DNA of 64,000 bases from Thereva unica. Taxonomy: Eukaryota > Arthropoda > Insecta > Diptera > Therevidae. Below, one piece after another: positions 43,800-56,429 of the stretch. The notes beneath the pieces are model-generated. The model was given only the letters and a program-made list of their open reading frames with translations. It had not been told where the DNA came from and ran no database searches. Numbering within the stretch: the stretch's first letter is position 1; the number at the start of each line of letters is the position of its first letter. The stretch spans positions 132,954,101 to 133,018,100 of the forward strand of contig OX465283.1 of assembly GCA_949987705.1 (NCBI GenBank), written 5' to 3'. Made by a program: the position numbers and the translations under genes.

Positions 43800-45298
43800 C
43801 AACAGAACGGAAGTACTCTGCATTCGATCGCGAACTTCTCGCAATCTATGCAGCGATCAAACACTTCCGTTATTTCGTTGAAGGACGCAATTTCGTGGTC
43901 TATACTGATCACAAACCACTGGTTCGCGCCCTTCACACAAAGACCGAACGATCCCCTCGACAGACCAGACATTTGGGTCTAATCTCTCAGTTTACCACAG
44001 ACATCAGACATGTGTCAGGTAAACAAAACGTTGTCGCCGACTACTTGTCGCGCTCACTGGCAACCGACAACGTCGACTCGGTCACCTTCGACCTGCCTAC
44101 ACTGGCTCAGGCTCAACAAGGTGACACAGAGTTGAAGTCTCTACAAGAGCACCCCAGCAACGGCTCACGGGTAAAATTAGTTCTCACACCAATACCATTC
44201 ACCGCCCATCAGGTATGGTGTGAAACTAGCACAGGCATTCCTAGGCCTTACATACCCACTTCCTTACGTAGACTAGCGTTCAACTCCGAACATAGTCTCT
44301 CTCATCCTGGTATTCGTGCTACAAGACGAGCCGTTACCAAGAAATACTTCTGGCCATCGATCAACAAAGACTGCAATGAGTGGTCTCGATCATGCCTAGG
44401 TTGCCAAAAGTCCAAAGTTTCACGGCATACCAAATCTCCATTGGAAGCTTTCAAACTTCCAAATAATAGATTTGACCATATCCATATGGATATAGTGGGA
44501 CCCCTACCCCCATCTCGTGGATACTCTTATATCTTAACGATAGTCGATAGATTCACGCGATGGCCCGAAGCATACCCAATTCGGGATATCTCAGCTTCAA
44601 CAGTGGCAAGAAAATTCGTCACTGAATTTGTCCCACGATTCGGCGTACCTCTTGAGATCACAACCGATCAAGGTACGCAGTTCGAATCGAAACTGTTCAA
44701 TGAAGTTGCCAAATTACTTGGCACTCATCGAATCCGGACCACCGCCTACCACCCGCAAGCAAACGGGATGGTTGAACGGTTCCACAGGCAACTAAAAGCA
44801 GCCTTAATGGCAAGGGACAACACTACTCATTGGAGTGAAGACTTGCCCTTTGTCATGTTAGGCATACGCACGGCAATTAAGACCGACTTACAATGCTCAC
44901 CAGCCGAGCTCGTATACGGTCAGAATCTGAGACTTCCCAATTCGATTTCTATCCCAACGGATGAGAATCCAATTGAAGAATCAGAATTCCTCTCTCGCCT
45001 TCGTTCTCATATGCAGAACATTAAGGCAATACATCCTCGGCAACCCGTCCAAAGGGATGTCTACGTGCCAGAAGCCCTGGAGAACGCCGACTACGTTTTC
45101 ATACGAGTCGACAGAGTTCGAAAACCTATCGAACCTCCATACGAGGGCCCATATGAAGTAATCAAACGATTACGAAAGCACTTCGTCGTCAAATTGAACG
45201 GCACAACCAAGTCAATATCCATTGACAGGCTAAAGCCAGCCTTCGGTTGTGACCGCGACAACGAAGCTAAGCCACCTAAAGCGGTAACATTCCGTTAA
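43800..45298 (+). CDS. pol: Gypsy Pol, second part (RNase H end, integrase)
   Basis: Resumes in phase after the BEL 3' LTR and the GTCAC duplication. An open frame begins at 43757, but its first 14 residues are BEL LTR sequence. RNase H ends with YSAFDRELLAIYAAI, YTDHKPLVRAL and HVSGKQNVVADYLSR. Integrase: zinc domain H-H-C-C (HSLSHPG, CLGCQKSK). Catalytic Asp, Asp and Glu are at residues 245, 304 and 340 of the 43757 frame, with 35 residues between the last two (DD35E). The C-terminal module contains ADYVFIRVDRVRKPIEPPYEGP. It ends at TAA, 21 bp before the 3' LTR; there is no chromodomain or env that I can see. Confidence 0.95.
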
Positions 45299-45307
45299 CG
45301 CTACGCT

Positions 45308-45319
45308 GGGGGGGGAGTA
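45308..45319 (+). promoter_or_regulatory. Gypsy polypurine tract
   Basis: A run of eight G then AGTA lies directly before the 3' LTR, where plus-strand DNA synthesis is primed. Confidence 0.85.
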
Positions 45320-45740
45320 TGTAGTGACCGCGTAAACTTAATTACTAAATTTACGCAATGTCACACAACAACTTCCGGCACGATCAAAACGATCAGTCCG
45401 AACACTCCCTCGATCAATGAACTCCAAAAGTTCAGTGATCTAGCCAATTTCCGGCATCTTCATTCTTCACTTTTTACTTGGGTATCCTCCGCGTGTTGCA
45501 ACTAGCCACGAGCAAAAGTCTCATAGTGAAACCTCAACAAAAAATAATTAAATTCATATATATATATTTATATATATATATAGATCTATAAACTAGTAAA
45601 ACTATTTAGAACTAATACGTAAATAATAAGAATGTGATCAATGTGCTCTAAACTATTAAATAATAAAAAACAACTATAAAATAAGGCCTTAAACGTGTTA
45701 TTTTTCTCAAAACGGATTATTGCCGCAAAGGGCAACTAAA
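45320..45740 (+). repeat. Gypsy 3' LTR
   Basis: 421 bp, nearly identical to 32201-32619. It differs by two extra bases in the AT tract and one substitution. It is followed by the target duplication AGGG. Confidence 0.92.
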
Positions 45741-45880
45741 AGGGCTTGCTGCAATGTACCGCAGGCACTGAGTGGCTATTTGGAATATGTATTCGTGCAA
45801 ATTGTCGCTTACTAATATGTAGAACATATTAAGAGATGAATCAGATATTAGGTTTATACCGTCCTCTGAGACGGAAGGTA

Positions 45881-46159
45881 CAGTATTGGCCAAAGCTAAA
45901 GCATCCTTTCAATATTTCGTATATTTTCCTGTTATCAGTTGCTTTTTTCGGTCTTCCGCCTGAAGGAAAAGGTGAAATCTGGCCCGTTGCCTGGTACTTT
46001 TTTATCATTGTGCGATATTATTGAATGTTAATCCTTTAGAGTCTAATGTTTACGCAGTGGCGATGGCAAATATTCCATTGAATTGTCGGGGCTGTTTTAG
46101 CTTTGTCCACTGGTTCATATGAAATATTTAAGGGTGCTCTTTAGTTTTGGCCAATACTG
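45881..46159. mobile_element. Tc1/mariner-type MITE
   Basis: The ends CAGTATTGGCCAAAGCTAAA and its near inverse (one mismatch) form about 20-25 bp inverted repeats, flanked by TA on both sides (45879-45880, 46160-46161). CAGT ends and TA duplication fit Tc1/mariner. 279 bp, no transposase. Confidence 0.85.
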
Positions 46160-46161
46160 TA

Positions 46162-49100
46162 GATTTGTGCATGGTTTTTAGAGAACAGTTTGGATCCCCT
46201 GAATTCGTGAAGATTTTTGTTGTTTCAATCAAGAATGTGCCTGTTGATTAAACTGGACATGAGTGCGAGATCCTTGAGATGAGATCTAGCATATCTTTAA
46301 CTTCCTTTAGCAAAGTTTTAGTGGTAACGCAGTTTACCATTACCCATGCTTTTCTAATTTTTTTGTTACATGCTGCTAGATAGTTATCACTTTGAATCAC
46401 TTTTTGTGCAGCCCTAATACAAATTATCTGAAAAAATTTGAGTAACTAATACATACATAATTATTATTATTCAAAGAATTTCATTTTAAACCATATTATA
46501 CCTTGTAAAACTTAGCATTACAGCAATAAAAACCAACAATAAATTGCTAAACAATTTTATTACAGTTTTTTCACATTAAATTCACCCATTTGCAAGTCAA
46601 ATTAATCGTTTTGCAAATAAAATTCACTTAGCCAATGATATGGCGTACGTCAAAACAATTGGGAATCCACCTTAAGACAAAATTTAGCCATATGGAGGCC
46701 ATCATCTCCATTTCAATTAAATACAATTAAACATTAAAACAGTAACAGAGGTGGCATCATCTAAGAAAGATTAAAGCATCTCTTATGTAATTTATCTAAC
46801 AAAGCTGGTGGTTTAGTTAATCTACCTACAACTCAAGTTCACCCTACCCACGCCTAGTATCAAAGTAAAAGAGCAATATTATTTACAAAACATAAAACAA
46901 AATTAATTAAAAATCGCAACATTTTTCTTTATACTTAACAACAACGGCGGCAAACTTATGTCAGTTTATTTATTTATTTTTTATTTTATTTTTTCAATTA
47001 ACAAAAATAAGGTTTTGTTGATAATAAAACCGGAATGGGCACTTTTCTGCCTAAAAATACTTCTGCAAAAGAAGTACCTTTTGCATATAGGCCAAAGTTT
47101 AAAATCCGAAATTGTTTTTATTCGTAATTGACACTAAAAAAGCAATTAAAGCGCGCTTATAACATAATTCGGTTTTGGTGGTTTTCTAAAATTTTTTTTT
47201 TTAGTTTTTTTTCAATTTAGAGTGGGAAATGATAATATAATAAAATTGTCAACAAAATTTTAAATGCTTTTTTATTATATAAATTTTTTTTTTAATTTGT
47301 TTGTTCAGTGTGATTAATTATTATTAAAATTTAAATGCGATAAAGTTTCCAGCTGAATTTTCGTTAAATAAAAGCTGTTGACTAGATTGTTGTGTATATG
47401 GGATATATGAATGTCGTTGTAGTATTTTTTTTTTTTGTGATTGCAAAGAACAATACTGATGTGAAACCTTGACCACAATACTCGAATTGAGGCGCAACAA
47501 AAAAAAATAAAGACCGTAAATTGCGACAAACTTCCTCTTCTCGTATTCATATGTATATAAGCACAAAAAGCGCCAAAGCCAAACGCGGCTACAAAATATA
47601 TACTATAAACAACAGCACCAACAAACACCAACGCGCCTGCTCAAATGAATAATAGAAATTTTTCGATTAAAATTTATGTATTTTGTTTGACGTCAAAGGA
47701 ACGAGATTTAATTCCACCATTGATCTTCTCTCTCTGTGTATTTTTCGTTTCTTTTGTTTTGTTTTTGTTTTTTTTTTTTTTAAAACAAAATCTATTTATT
47801 TATATTTTTTATCGCTTCTAGCATTTTGCATTTGCCCCTTCTCCGATAAACAAAAAATATGTGAGGCATATGAGAGTTTAGCTAGTATAGTGTATCATCA
47901 TCATCATTTTCGACGTAATAATGCGCCTCTTGAAGCTCAGAAAAAGATTAAGGCCTCAGTTTTTACGTACATATGTGAAAGATTTTTACAAATTCAGAAC
48001 TTGCTTCAAGGCCCATGTTTTATCATTTTTTTTGCTGCTGCAGTGTTGTTGCTGTATTTATTATTTCGTTTCCAATATTTTTCACATAGTCATTCAATAA
48101 TACTGATGGCTACGACACGGCTCCAAATTATGCTAATTAAATGTGATAATATTCTATTTAAGTTTATTATTAGGTTATTGACCAGTCTCTGTGTATTTGA
48201 TCACGTTGGAGCTTTTAAATTTGGATTTTGATTAACTCGTTTTATTATTTTTAATTCATTTTTTTTTCATTGAGTTCGGTTTATATCTTAAAAACTGGTT
48301 ACAGACGTCATAACCAATTTTTTTCTCTGTCTCTCACTTGAATTTAATTTCAAGTTTTTGTGTTTTCTTAAGCTCTTCAACCACAAAAAAAAAAAACATT
48401 AAATTGGGACTCCTGTCGTGTGACCCATAAAAGTAAACTAGCTTCTTTTTTTTAATTTATGAAAGTAAACACATAAAAGAAAGTGGAAAGTTAAAGTGTT
48501 TATCATGGCAGAAGAAAAGCTCAATAAAAAAACAATAATAGTAATATTTATTTATGTTTTTGTTTTATTCACAATTTTTTTTAAATTCTGACAGTCTTGT
48601 TTCATTCTTAGTTCAATATTTTTTCCTCCATTCGTATTTTTTGTTGAAGAAATCGACATTGTAGAAAAAAAGCATTTACGTAAACAGTCAAGTCGTTTAC
48701 TTTGACACATGATTTATATATTTATTTTTAATCAATATTTTAGTTTAGTTATTTTTTCCCAAATATAGTATCTCAGTTATTTTACAACTAGTTTTTTACC
48801 GGTTGAATATAAATCAGAATTTAAGATAAATACATAAAAATGAATGATTATATGTTCTAAACTATCTTTTTTTATGTTTTTTTATAAATTATTCAATGTC
48901 GTCAATGATTGGAATATTTTTTTAATTCATAAACGATGCAGATACGCTTGAATAGATGATATTTAAACATTAACATTGATTAATATTAAATAATTCGAAT
49001 AACTGATCATCATAATTTTTCTAAGGCTATTTCACAATAATGTTTGTTAAGATGCAAAATATTAATTTAATTTAAAAAAAAAAAAAAACAACCTTTAAAA

Positions 49101-49798
49101 AATTCTAGTGTTTTTAGAAGGATAACAAATTTAAGACAAGAATACATTTTATTACGATGATAATAAAACAAATGGAAAATTTATTTTGAAGGATTTTTAT
49201 TGTATGTATGTATGTTAAGTGGAACACCCATAATATTAATTGCATGAAAAGTGCAAGGACATTTTTAAAATTTATTGTTGTACTGATTTGGTGGTATCCT
49301 CTCAGAAAATTCATTTTTATTAATATAATTTCGACGCAATTCATACTTTCTCTTCTTATGTGATTCATTTGCGCTTTTATAAGTTTTATTGTTGAAAATA
49401 TCACCACAATACAATATATACAAATTTCGAGTGAAATTTGGTGATTCATAAAATTACTAATTTATTACATATGCTGACGGGAAAGTTCGCTGCACAGATT
49501 TGCAATTTTTGGTCATTGTTGGTTGTTTGAATAAATCATAATTGACTTCTTCACATTATAGAAGCGCTTCTTAGGCAATAGCTACAGTTGTTTAATTTTA
49601 GTTATTTTAACCCAGATTTTAAGATAGATTTTGATATCAATCTGAACTTGACAAGCACTTCGTCATAAATAGCTCCACAGCATGATATTAGCCGTGGCTT
49701 CCTACAATATACTCACCCAGAACTGTCTGTCCCTAGCTTGGAGTGTCCAATCTTATACATATGATTATTATTATTATAATTATTATTATTATTACATT
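46162..49798. other. No assignable gene; very AT-rich
   Basis: About 3.6 kb of A- and T-run-rich DNA. The 182-codon plus-strand frame at 47683-48231 is built of Phe/Tyr/Leu codons from T-rich sequence and resembles no protein I know. (TTA)n-like microsatellite at 49764-49795 borders the following LINE. No repeats or RNA genes recognised. Confidence 0.5.
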
Positions 49799-49859
49799 GT
49801 GAGAGCATTCAGGATCTACCAGAGGCGACTAGACTCCAAAAGCTACTTTCTAAAGACTC

Positions 49860-51317
49860 CTTCAACGGAGTGGGCCTTCTCAAAAAGGAGGATGGCTCCT
49901 ACACCTCTAACCATGAGGAAACTTTAAGGTACCTGCTCAGAGAGCACTTTCCAGGGTCAATCCTCCAGACCACTTATCCATTGGATCCTGGGTGTAGTTA
50001 TAGGACCATCCCAGACCGCTATTCCCGCAGTCTTTCAGGGAATATCTTCGACTGTGACAAGGTTAAATGGCAGTGGCCTCTTTTCAACCCTATGAGTCAC
50101 CCGGAGGAGACGGAATTTTTCCGGCACTTCTTCAGAAGGGCCTCGATCTGATCCTCAACAACCTGGTCTGCCTCTTTAGAGCCAGCTTCAGTTGGGGATA
50201 CATTCCAACCATCTGGAGGAAAGTCGTGGTGGTTTTTATCCCGAAACAGACCCCTCCAGCTGCCTAAATCGTACAGACCTATCAGCTTAACCTCTTTTCT
50301 TTTGAAAACAACGGCTGCTAGACCTTCATATTAGGTGCAAACTGGAGCTCTCCCTCCCTCTACATAGCTCCCAGTTCGCTTACTCTAAAGGTAAATCAAC
50401 AGAGGCTGCTTTACACCACCTGGTCAGTAAAATCGAAAAGGCCTTCCTCGCTAAAGAAACTGCCTTATGCGCGTTCCTTGACATCGAAGGGGCTTTCGAT
50501 AACACTGGCTATGATTCTATCTCTAGAGCACTGGCTCTCAGAAATCTGGATCCTCACACGATTGAGTGGATAAATGCCATGCTTGCAGATCGTGACATTT
50601 CTTCTACTCTAGGTGTCTCCACCATTACTGTTAAGGCTATTAAGGGGTGCCCTCATGGTGGAGTCTTATCCCCGTTACTCTGGTCACTAGTTGTGGATGA
50701 ACTCTTGATCAAACTATCTGAATCTGGTTTCGATGTCATCGGTTATGCACATGATCTTGCCATCATTGTCTCTGGGAAGTTTGACTTGACCATTACAGAG
50801 GTCATGAGAACGGCACTGCGAGAAGTTCAAAGATGGTGTACCAAGGAGGGTCTGTCAATCAACCCAAATAAGGCTGTCCTGGAACCTTTTTCCAAAAGCT
50901 ACAAAGTGGACCTAGGTCCTATCTGTATCCAGAATACCACAGTTGAGTATACTCAGACTCAGTCAAATGTTTGGGAGTAAATTTAGACAAGAGGCTGAAC
51001 TGGACCGCTCAACTTGACTACGTCATCAGTAAAGCCACAAGGGCCATATGGGCCTGCAAAAGGCATCTGGGTAAGACATGGGGTCTTACACCAAAAATGA
51101 TGTACTGGATGTACAATACGATCGTTAAACCTGTTGTCACTTATGCTGCTATAGTTTGGTGGCCCAAGACTAAACAGGTTACGTCGATCCTCAAGTGCAG
51201 CAAGCTGCAACGGCTTGCTTGCCTCTCCATTACCGGAGCTATGCGGACCTGCCCCACAGCTGCAAAGGAAGCAATCATTGGATTGACCCCTTTGCATCTC
51301 TTCATATGGAAATGAGT
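49860..51317 (+). pseudogene. LINE C reverse transcriptase
   Basis: Fragments in order: ESPGGDGIFPALLQKGLDLI, WGYIPTIWRKVVVVFIPK, AFLDIEGAFDNTGYDSI (first catalytic Asp), GCPHGGVLSPLLWSLVVDEL (motif B; family GCPQGGVLSP) and GYAHDLAIIV. The last is motif C, which should read YADD: the first catalytic Asp has become His, so the enzyme would be dead even without frameshifts. The thumb reads KCLGVNLDKRLNWTAQLD and KATRAIWACKRHLGKTWG. Frames change at about 50100, 50280-50430 and 50975. Confidence 0.88.
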
Positions 51318-51329
51318 GCCTTGAGACTT

Positions 51330-52195
51330 CAGATCTCATCCAACTGGCCCCATACGGTCAAAGGACACATGGATATCCTTAAAAATATCCCAAGCATTTC
51401 CATCTGCCGCGTATCCGACCATATAGTTAGTCAACTGCGGTTCCAAAGGAAACTCAGAGCGATTATCCCGGATCGCTCTGAGTGGGAGGAAATTATTCTT
51501 CCTAGGGATCCAAACCATCTCCACTGGTTTACTGACGGGTCAAAGATGGAACATGGTACAGGGGCTGGTGTCGCAGGACCCAACTCCAAGGTCTCGATTG
51601 CAATGTGTAAGTGGCCCTCTGTTTTCCAGACTGAAATACATGCCATTGCGACCTGCGCTAGGCTCAACCTTGAGAAAGGTCTGAAAGGCGCCAACATTAA
51701 AATCTTTTCTGACAGCCAAGCTGTCATCAAGGCACTCTCAACGTGGAAGTTTTCTTCCAAAATAGTAGCAGGGTGTTTTGACGTACTCCAGAGCCTGACC
51801 AGAAGAAACGAGGTCTCGCTATGCTGGGTCCCCGGACACTGGGGTATCGAGGGAAATGAGCTGCAGACAGTTGTTCCAGGGTCCAGAACCCTTCTGTGGC
51901 ATCTCTTGGTCCACCTCCAAGTCCTTGATAGAAGAGTGGATTAAGAGAATAAACCTAGCCTATTGGGAGTCAGTCCCAGGTCTTAGGCAGGCTAAAGATC
52001 TTATAAGACCCTTTGCCTTAAGGGGCACTATTACTCTAAACAGAGCGGACCTAAGGATGCTGGTGGGCTATCTCACTGGCCATGTAGGACTGCGGTACCA
52101 CCTCCACAACCTAGACTGTCTCAAGAGACAGAATGCCGACTCTGCTTGGAAGGCGACGAAACTTCCACACATATTCTTTGTGAATGTCCTGCTCT
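51330..52195 (+). pseudogene. LINE C RNase H and C-terminal domain
   Basis: RNase H motifs in order: HWFTDGSKMEHGTGAGVAG (first Asp), FQTEIHAIATCA (Glu), IKIFSDSQAVIKAL (Asp) and VSLCWVPGHWGIEGNE with the end of the domain. All catalytic residues remain. After a frameshift near 51860 it continues with NRADLRMLVGYLTGH and LHNLDCLK; a second shift gives a C-x2-C-like ECRLC and HILCECPAL ending typical of I/R1-like elements. Confidence 0.85.
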
Positions 52196-52375
52196 GATCT
52201 GGCTTAGAAGAAGAACGTTTATCAGTGTGTTCTTGAGGCCTGTCTAAGTCCGGTCTTCATCAACTAAAGACCTTCTTGCCTTCATTCGGAAGGCCGATAG
52301 TCTGTTCCGCTAGTGGGGTACGTACACAATAGGCCTAACTTGGCCGCAGTGTTCACCATATGGGTTGTCCCCTCA

Positions 52376-54241
52376 TTCCTTATAATAATAAAACCTATGA
52401 TTAGTAGATATTCTTTTATGCCATCTGTGTATCGTTTTTTTGCACCTGATAGACACAATTCGTTTGGTCTTTTGTTCATAATAGTTTTTACTAAGCTGTC
52501 ATCGCTGCTACGTTGAATAAAGTCCTACCCATCGTATTCTGTTTATGCATTTTTATAGTTTGTATGACTTGCCAGTTTGCACAAGTAAATCGTTGCGTGT
52601 GAATCATTCATTAATTTTCAATCAGTTTATTTGCACAAATTGACAGCCAGCTGCGTACGGTTTATTTTTATGTTACGCCGTTTTGACCACATTTCACCTT
52701 ATTCGAATTCCGTGTTGGTCTAAGCCTAAGGGATCGTCCATTAATTATGCGAAGTGTTTTGGGGGAGCGGGTCGCCGAATCTCACCCAATCTCACGTATT
52801 CATATTTTTCGCTCTCAAGAAACAGTGTAAAATTGCGAGAAGTGGGTTAAATTAACTAAAACATGTTTCTGCACTAAAGTAAATTGCCGAATAGAAATTC
52901 AGATCTTCAGGCACGATAAATGCCCACACACATGAAGATATTTGTCAGTTTTCTTGGACCGCAAGCAGTATCCAGTTGGCGGCTGCCAAGTGTGTGGTGA
53001 TATCGGCCTCAGGCGAAAACTTTCAGGCCATGGCCTGTCGGCGGCCTACCAAGCCAAGTAACACTGATCCGCGAAAAAGCCCTTATGTCACTACAGCAAT
53101 GCGCCCGACATTTTATGTTTTACTTTTAGACCTACCCAAGTACAGAAGGCCAAAAGCAATAGCAAGACAAAGGACATTGATCTGAAACTAGACTATTGTT
53201 TAGTGCAAAAGATCCATCCTCTTACGCATTGAACTCTCCACAGCATTTCAGTTTTTGTGCTGTACCTAATTGAGCCCTCTCGTTTTCAACAGCCACTGTT
53301 CTCATTCACAACCATTTGAGGTTGTCACCATGGATATTTCACCTTTGGGCTTATTAACAAATTAATAAATCACCAAAACTTTTGCGGAAATCGCTTGGTT
53401 TCATTCCACAGATAATAAAAGAGGAAATTTTCCCACGTCACCGTAGAAACGGAACGAAACGTACGAACATCAATTGATGCTACTATCCTGCGGATGAAAT
53501 ACGCCTCTGGTGTTTTTCTTCTTTTTTCGGCGCTGTTATTATCGATGTTGTTGTTGTTGTTGTGCTATACCTATATATCAATATTTTTTCCAGGACACGT
53601 GCTGCTATAATCTAGAGCATGTTCTTTAATACGCTCCTTATATTATGTCGAAATATTTCTATATAAAATATTCAACTTTATTAGCACGTCTGCCACATGA
53701 TGGATTCGTCTCACATAAAGACGAGAAATTTTCGATTCCTTCTCAACAATTGCGTATTGTTAAATTAAATATCCAAAAGAGGTCCTTTATAAATTCCTAA
53801 TATTTGCGGGTATACATATATTTCAGTCTGTATCGCTGGTTTGTTCAATTTTTGTATTGTATATAACAGAAATAGGACCCCAGTCAGTGCTGCTGTGTTT
53901 GTGGGCAGAGAGTTCTTTGTTGATAAGGCGCTTTTTTATGTTGTGGTTTTCTTCCACTCTTCTTTTCAATTTAACACAAAGTCTTTGAAGTGTGAATGTG
54001 TCAATTTGTGGCTTTCGGAGTTTTTAACTAAACAGTATTTTTATGTTTCAAGGACAATATGGCAATTTGGTAATTTTGATCGTGGGGTTTATGTTTGAAC
54101 AATAAAGGTATTCAAAAAGATAAAAGGAAAGTACATAAAAGTGATATTTTAATTTTAGTTTGTGGTGGCTTTTTCCGTTTAGGGGTCTTTCGCATAGTCT
54201 TTTGCAGTGTTGCTCGAAACAAATTCTCCTTCCTCTTCACA
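52376..54241. other. No assignable gene
   Basis: No coding region recognised. A (GTT)n run lies at about 53545-53560. Open frames of 65-85 codons are unremarkable. Confidence 0.5.
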
Positions 54242-54495
54242 TCATCTATATAAATATAATTGGAGTGTCTGTCTGTGATTTCAAAATAATTGTGTTTTTT
54301 TTTTAATTTTATGTGGTTATTTACATGATTTTAAAACGAAATCACGCATTTTTAAAATTTTTGTCTGTCTGTATGTCTGTCTGTCTGTTTGTTCGGGCTA
54401 ATCTCGGAAACGGCTAATCCGATTGGGATGGGACTTTCACTGGAAGATTCAGTATTTTGGCGGGCATGTTTTAGGCTATTTATATGCACTATATA

Positions 54496-54593
54496 CAGTC
54501 CCCGAAATAATTATAGGTTCACATAAAAAATTTAACGCTTTGCTTTCGCTTTTGAGGTTTTCATGGGTGAACCTATAATTATTTCGGTGACTG
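54496..54593. mobile_element. 98-bp Tc1-type MITE inside the Helitron
   Basis: CAGTCCCCGAAATAATTATA and the inverse of the right end (CAGTCACCGAAATAATTATA) match over about 28 bp with one mismatch. TA lies on both sides (54494-54495 and 54594-54595). The interior is only about 40 bp. It interrupts the Helitron, so it is younger. Confidence 0.88.
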
Positions 54594-54744
54594 TATTAGC
54601 TCTACCTGTATGTATGTATGGATGTATGTATGTATGTAGACAAATCTTGAAAATTGTTTTTGACCCACTTCCATATAACCGATCAGCTTCAAATTTTGCA
54701 CACATGTGCAGTTTAAGTGACAATGCAATCTGACCATTTTATAA

Positions 54745-55130
54745 AAGATCAAGATGGCCGTTTCAAGATGACGGCCGAATTTCGCATTTGTGCTCGCTGA
54801 CCGCCGACATGGGTATCAAATGAAAGGGAATGATAAGTATAATATAATTACCTATTTGGTGTCATTCCAAAATCAAAATGGCGGCTAAAACAGATGGCGG
54901 ATTACTTTTTTATTTACATCACGATCGGCATGGGTTTGAAATGAAATGATATGACAAGTAGAATACTATTAGCTGGATGGCGTTATTCCAAATTCAAAAT
55001 GGCAGCCAACACAAAATGACGAACTGCATTTTTTTACAACGCTCTCGGTATGGATACCAAATAAAAGTGTATGATGAGTAGAGTACAGTAAGCTGGGTGA
55101 CCTCATTTTAAATATCGGTCACCACAAAAT
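54745..55130. repeat. Diverged tandem array of ~125-bp units in Helitron
   Basis: Three units, each with an AAAATGGCGGC-like block, a TTTACAxC block, GGTATGGATACCAAATxAAA, GTATGATxAGTA and an AGCTGG-TG block. A lone unit is found at 22290-22425. Confidence 0.75.
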
Positions 55131-55369
55131 AACCGAAGACATATAATAAATTAAAAGGTAGAAAACTAAAAATATAGTTTAAAAAACTTAAAAATATGCT
55201 TTTGTTTAAAAATGCACTAAAAAGTAAATACCTTTGTTGTAAACTATTATTGCTGGTATGGGGCGCTAGCGAAAAGATGCAGTAATAATAAAATAAGAAT
55301 ATAGGTAAAGTCCCACGCTTTTTAACATTTCCAAAGGAAGGTTATTTGGCCAATATGAGATCATGACAG

Positions 55370-56215
55370 TAGCAGAGATTTCGGCAACTTTACTCACATC
55401 AGGAAGAACAGCTCATTCTATGCTTAAGATACCGATCGAAGAAGATCATATGGAAAATCCTGCGTGGAACAAATCTAAAAACCTGCGTGGAAAAAATCTA
55501 AAGTTTTTCAAAACTGCATGATGGCTGTCTGGGAATGCGATGAGTGTACCATGGCAAATAAAGTATCTATTAACAGAACACCGCGAGATTTAAGATGTAA
55601 AAACCAATTATTTTGGGGAGTAACTGTTTTATTGGCATAGATACCGGGCAAATGGTGCCGGCTGTCCGGACAAATATGTGGGCCGATGATATTGATGCAT
55701 GTCTGAAATGATCGCTCATTTAGGGATATATTGGAAAACGTCATTTAAAGCAAAAGATGAGAGCGCAATCGGAAAACTCAGAATTCCGCACTATTCTCCT
55801 CAACATAGGATATACAATAGAAAATGTTCTGAGATTAATGAGAATGATGACAGAGAGCTGCTGGATGTTGTTTGAAAGTTCGTAATAGACGAGGAAATTT
55901 TGACGAGCGACATTTATGACGATTTCGCAAATATCAACTCAACTAAATCGACTCAACTCAGTAATGCCACAAACATTGTAATACTTACAAGTGAAACATC
56001 GTAACATCGTTTATAAACAAGCGTTACAGTGGATTTTTAACCAGTGCCGTGCGAAACACGAAAACGGGAAGCAGCAACTGTCCTTTTTAGGATCAAATCA
56101 GTAATATCCTCTTAAAATGTTGGCAATCTTCGTCTCAAGCCATGTTCGTCATGGGGCAAGTTCAGGGTGCCAATTATCTGAGAACGTCAAAATCTACGCG
56201 CACAAGACTTATTCT
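55370..56215 (+). pseudogene. Helitron helicase (Pif1-like) remnants
   Basis: Conceptual translation gives ISATLLTSGRTAHSMLKIPI (family ATLLxGGRTAHSxFKLP), WDECTMANK (Walker-B type DExx in Helitron helicases), LFWGVTVLLA, then after a shift QMVPAVRTNMWADDIDACLK. Near the end, SENVKIYAHK resembles the C-terminal SR-x-EN-x-IYAP motif. Walker A and the Rep nuclease part are not found. Several frameshifts and stops. The helicase of intact Helitrons unwinds DNA during rolling-circle transposition. Confidence 0.75.
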
Positions 56216-56429
56216 GAATAAAATTGGCTAGGAATCTGTTGTGCACGTAGTATAAAAGTTTTTCGATGATTAATCTCGAATTTTAAAAAAAGTTGTAGGT
56301 AACATATTTTTAAAGTCAACTCTAAAGTTTTTTATATTTCCAAAATCATGTCTTGCAGATTTGTTCTTTGTTTCATTATACCCTTTTCTTATTCCGGACT
56401 ATGCACACATAATTTTGTTTTATTAAAAA

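Larger units (their letters stand above)
32201..45740 (+). mobile_element. Gypsy-type (Metaviridae-like) LTR retrotransposon, interrupted by BEL
   Basis: Two LTRs (32201-32619 and 45320-45740) flank PBS, gag, pol and a purine tract. AGGG lies on both sides (32197-32200 and 45741-45744), a 4-bp duplication. The order PR-RT-RNase H-IN is that of Ty3/Gypsy. There is no env. Apart from the BEL insertion at 36374-43794 I see no stop or frameshift in gag or pol: the codon phase at 36373 resumes correctly at 43800. LTRs differ by one AT-repeat length change and one visible substitution, so the element is young. Total without BEL is about 6.1 kb. Confidence 0.95.
49800..52375 (+). mobile_element. LINE C: RNase H-bearing non-LTR retrotransposon, degraded
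   Basis: 5'-truncated LINE in several frames: linker (LLSKDSFNGVGLLKKEDGSY), RT, RNase H and a C-terminal CCHC-like region. The RNase H domain places it in the I/LOA/R1-like group and not in the Jockey/CR1 group of LINE A and B. At least five frameshifts or stops. No poly(A) or clear target duplication found. The (TTA)n tract before it could be an unrelated microsatellite or the tail of another element. Confidence 0.85.

Noticed and set aside
47683..48231. 182-codon plus-strand membrane protein gene
   Set aside because: Phe/Leu/Tyr-rich composition follows from T-rich low-complexity DNA; no motif and no supporting splice or start context.
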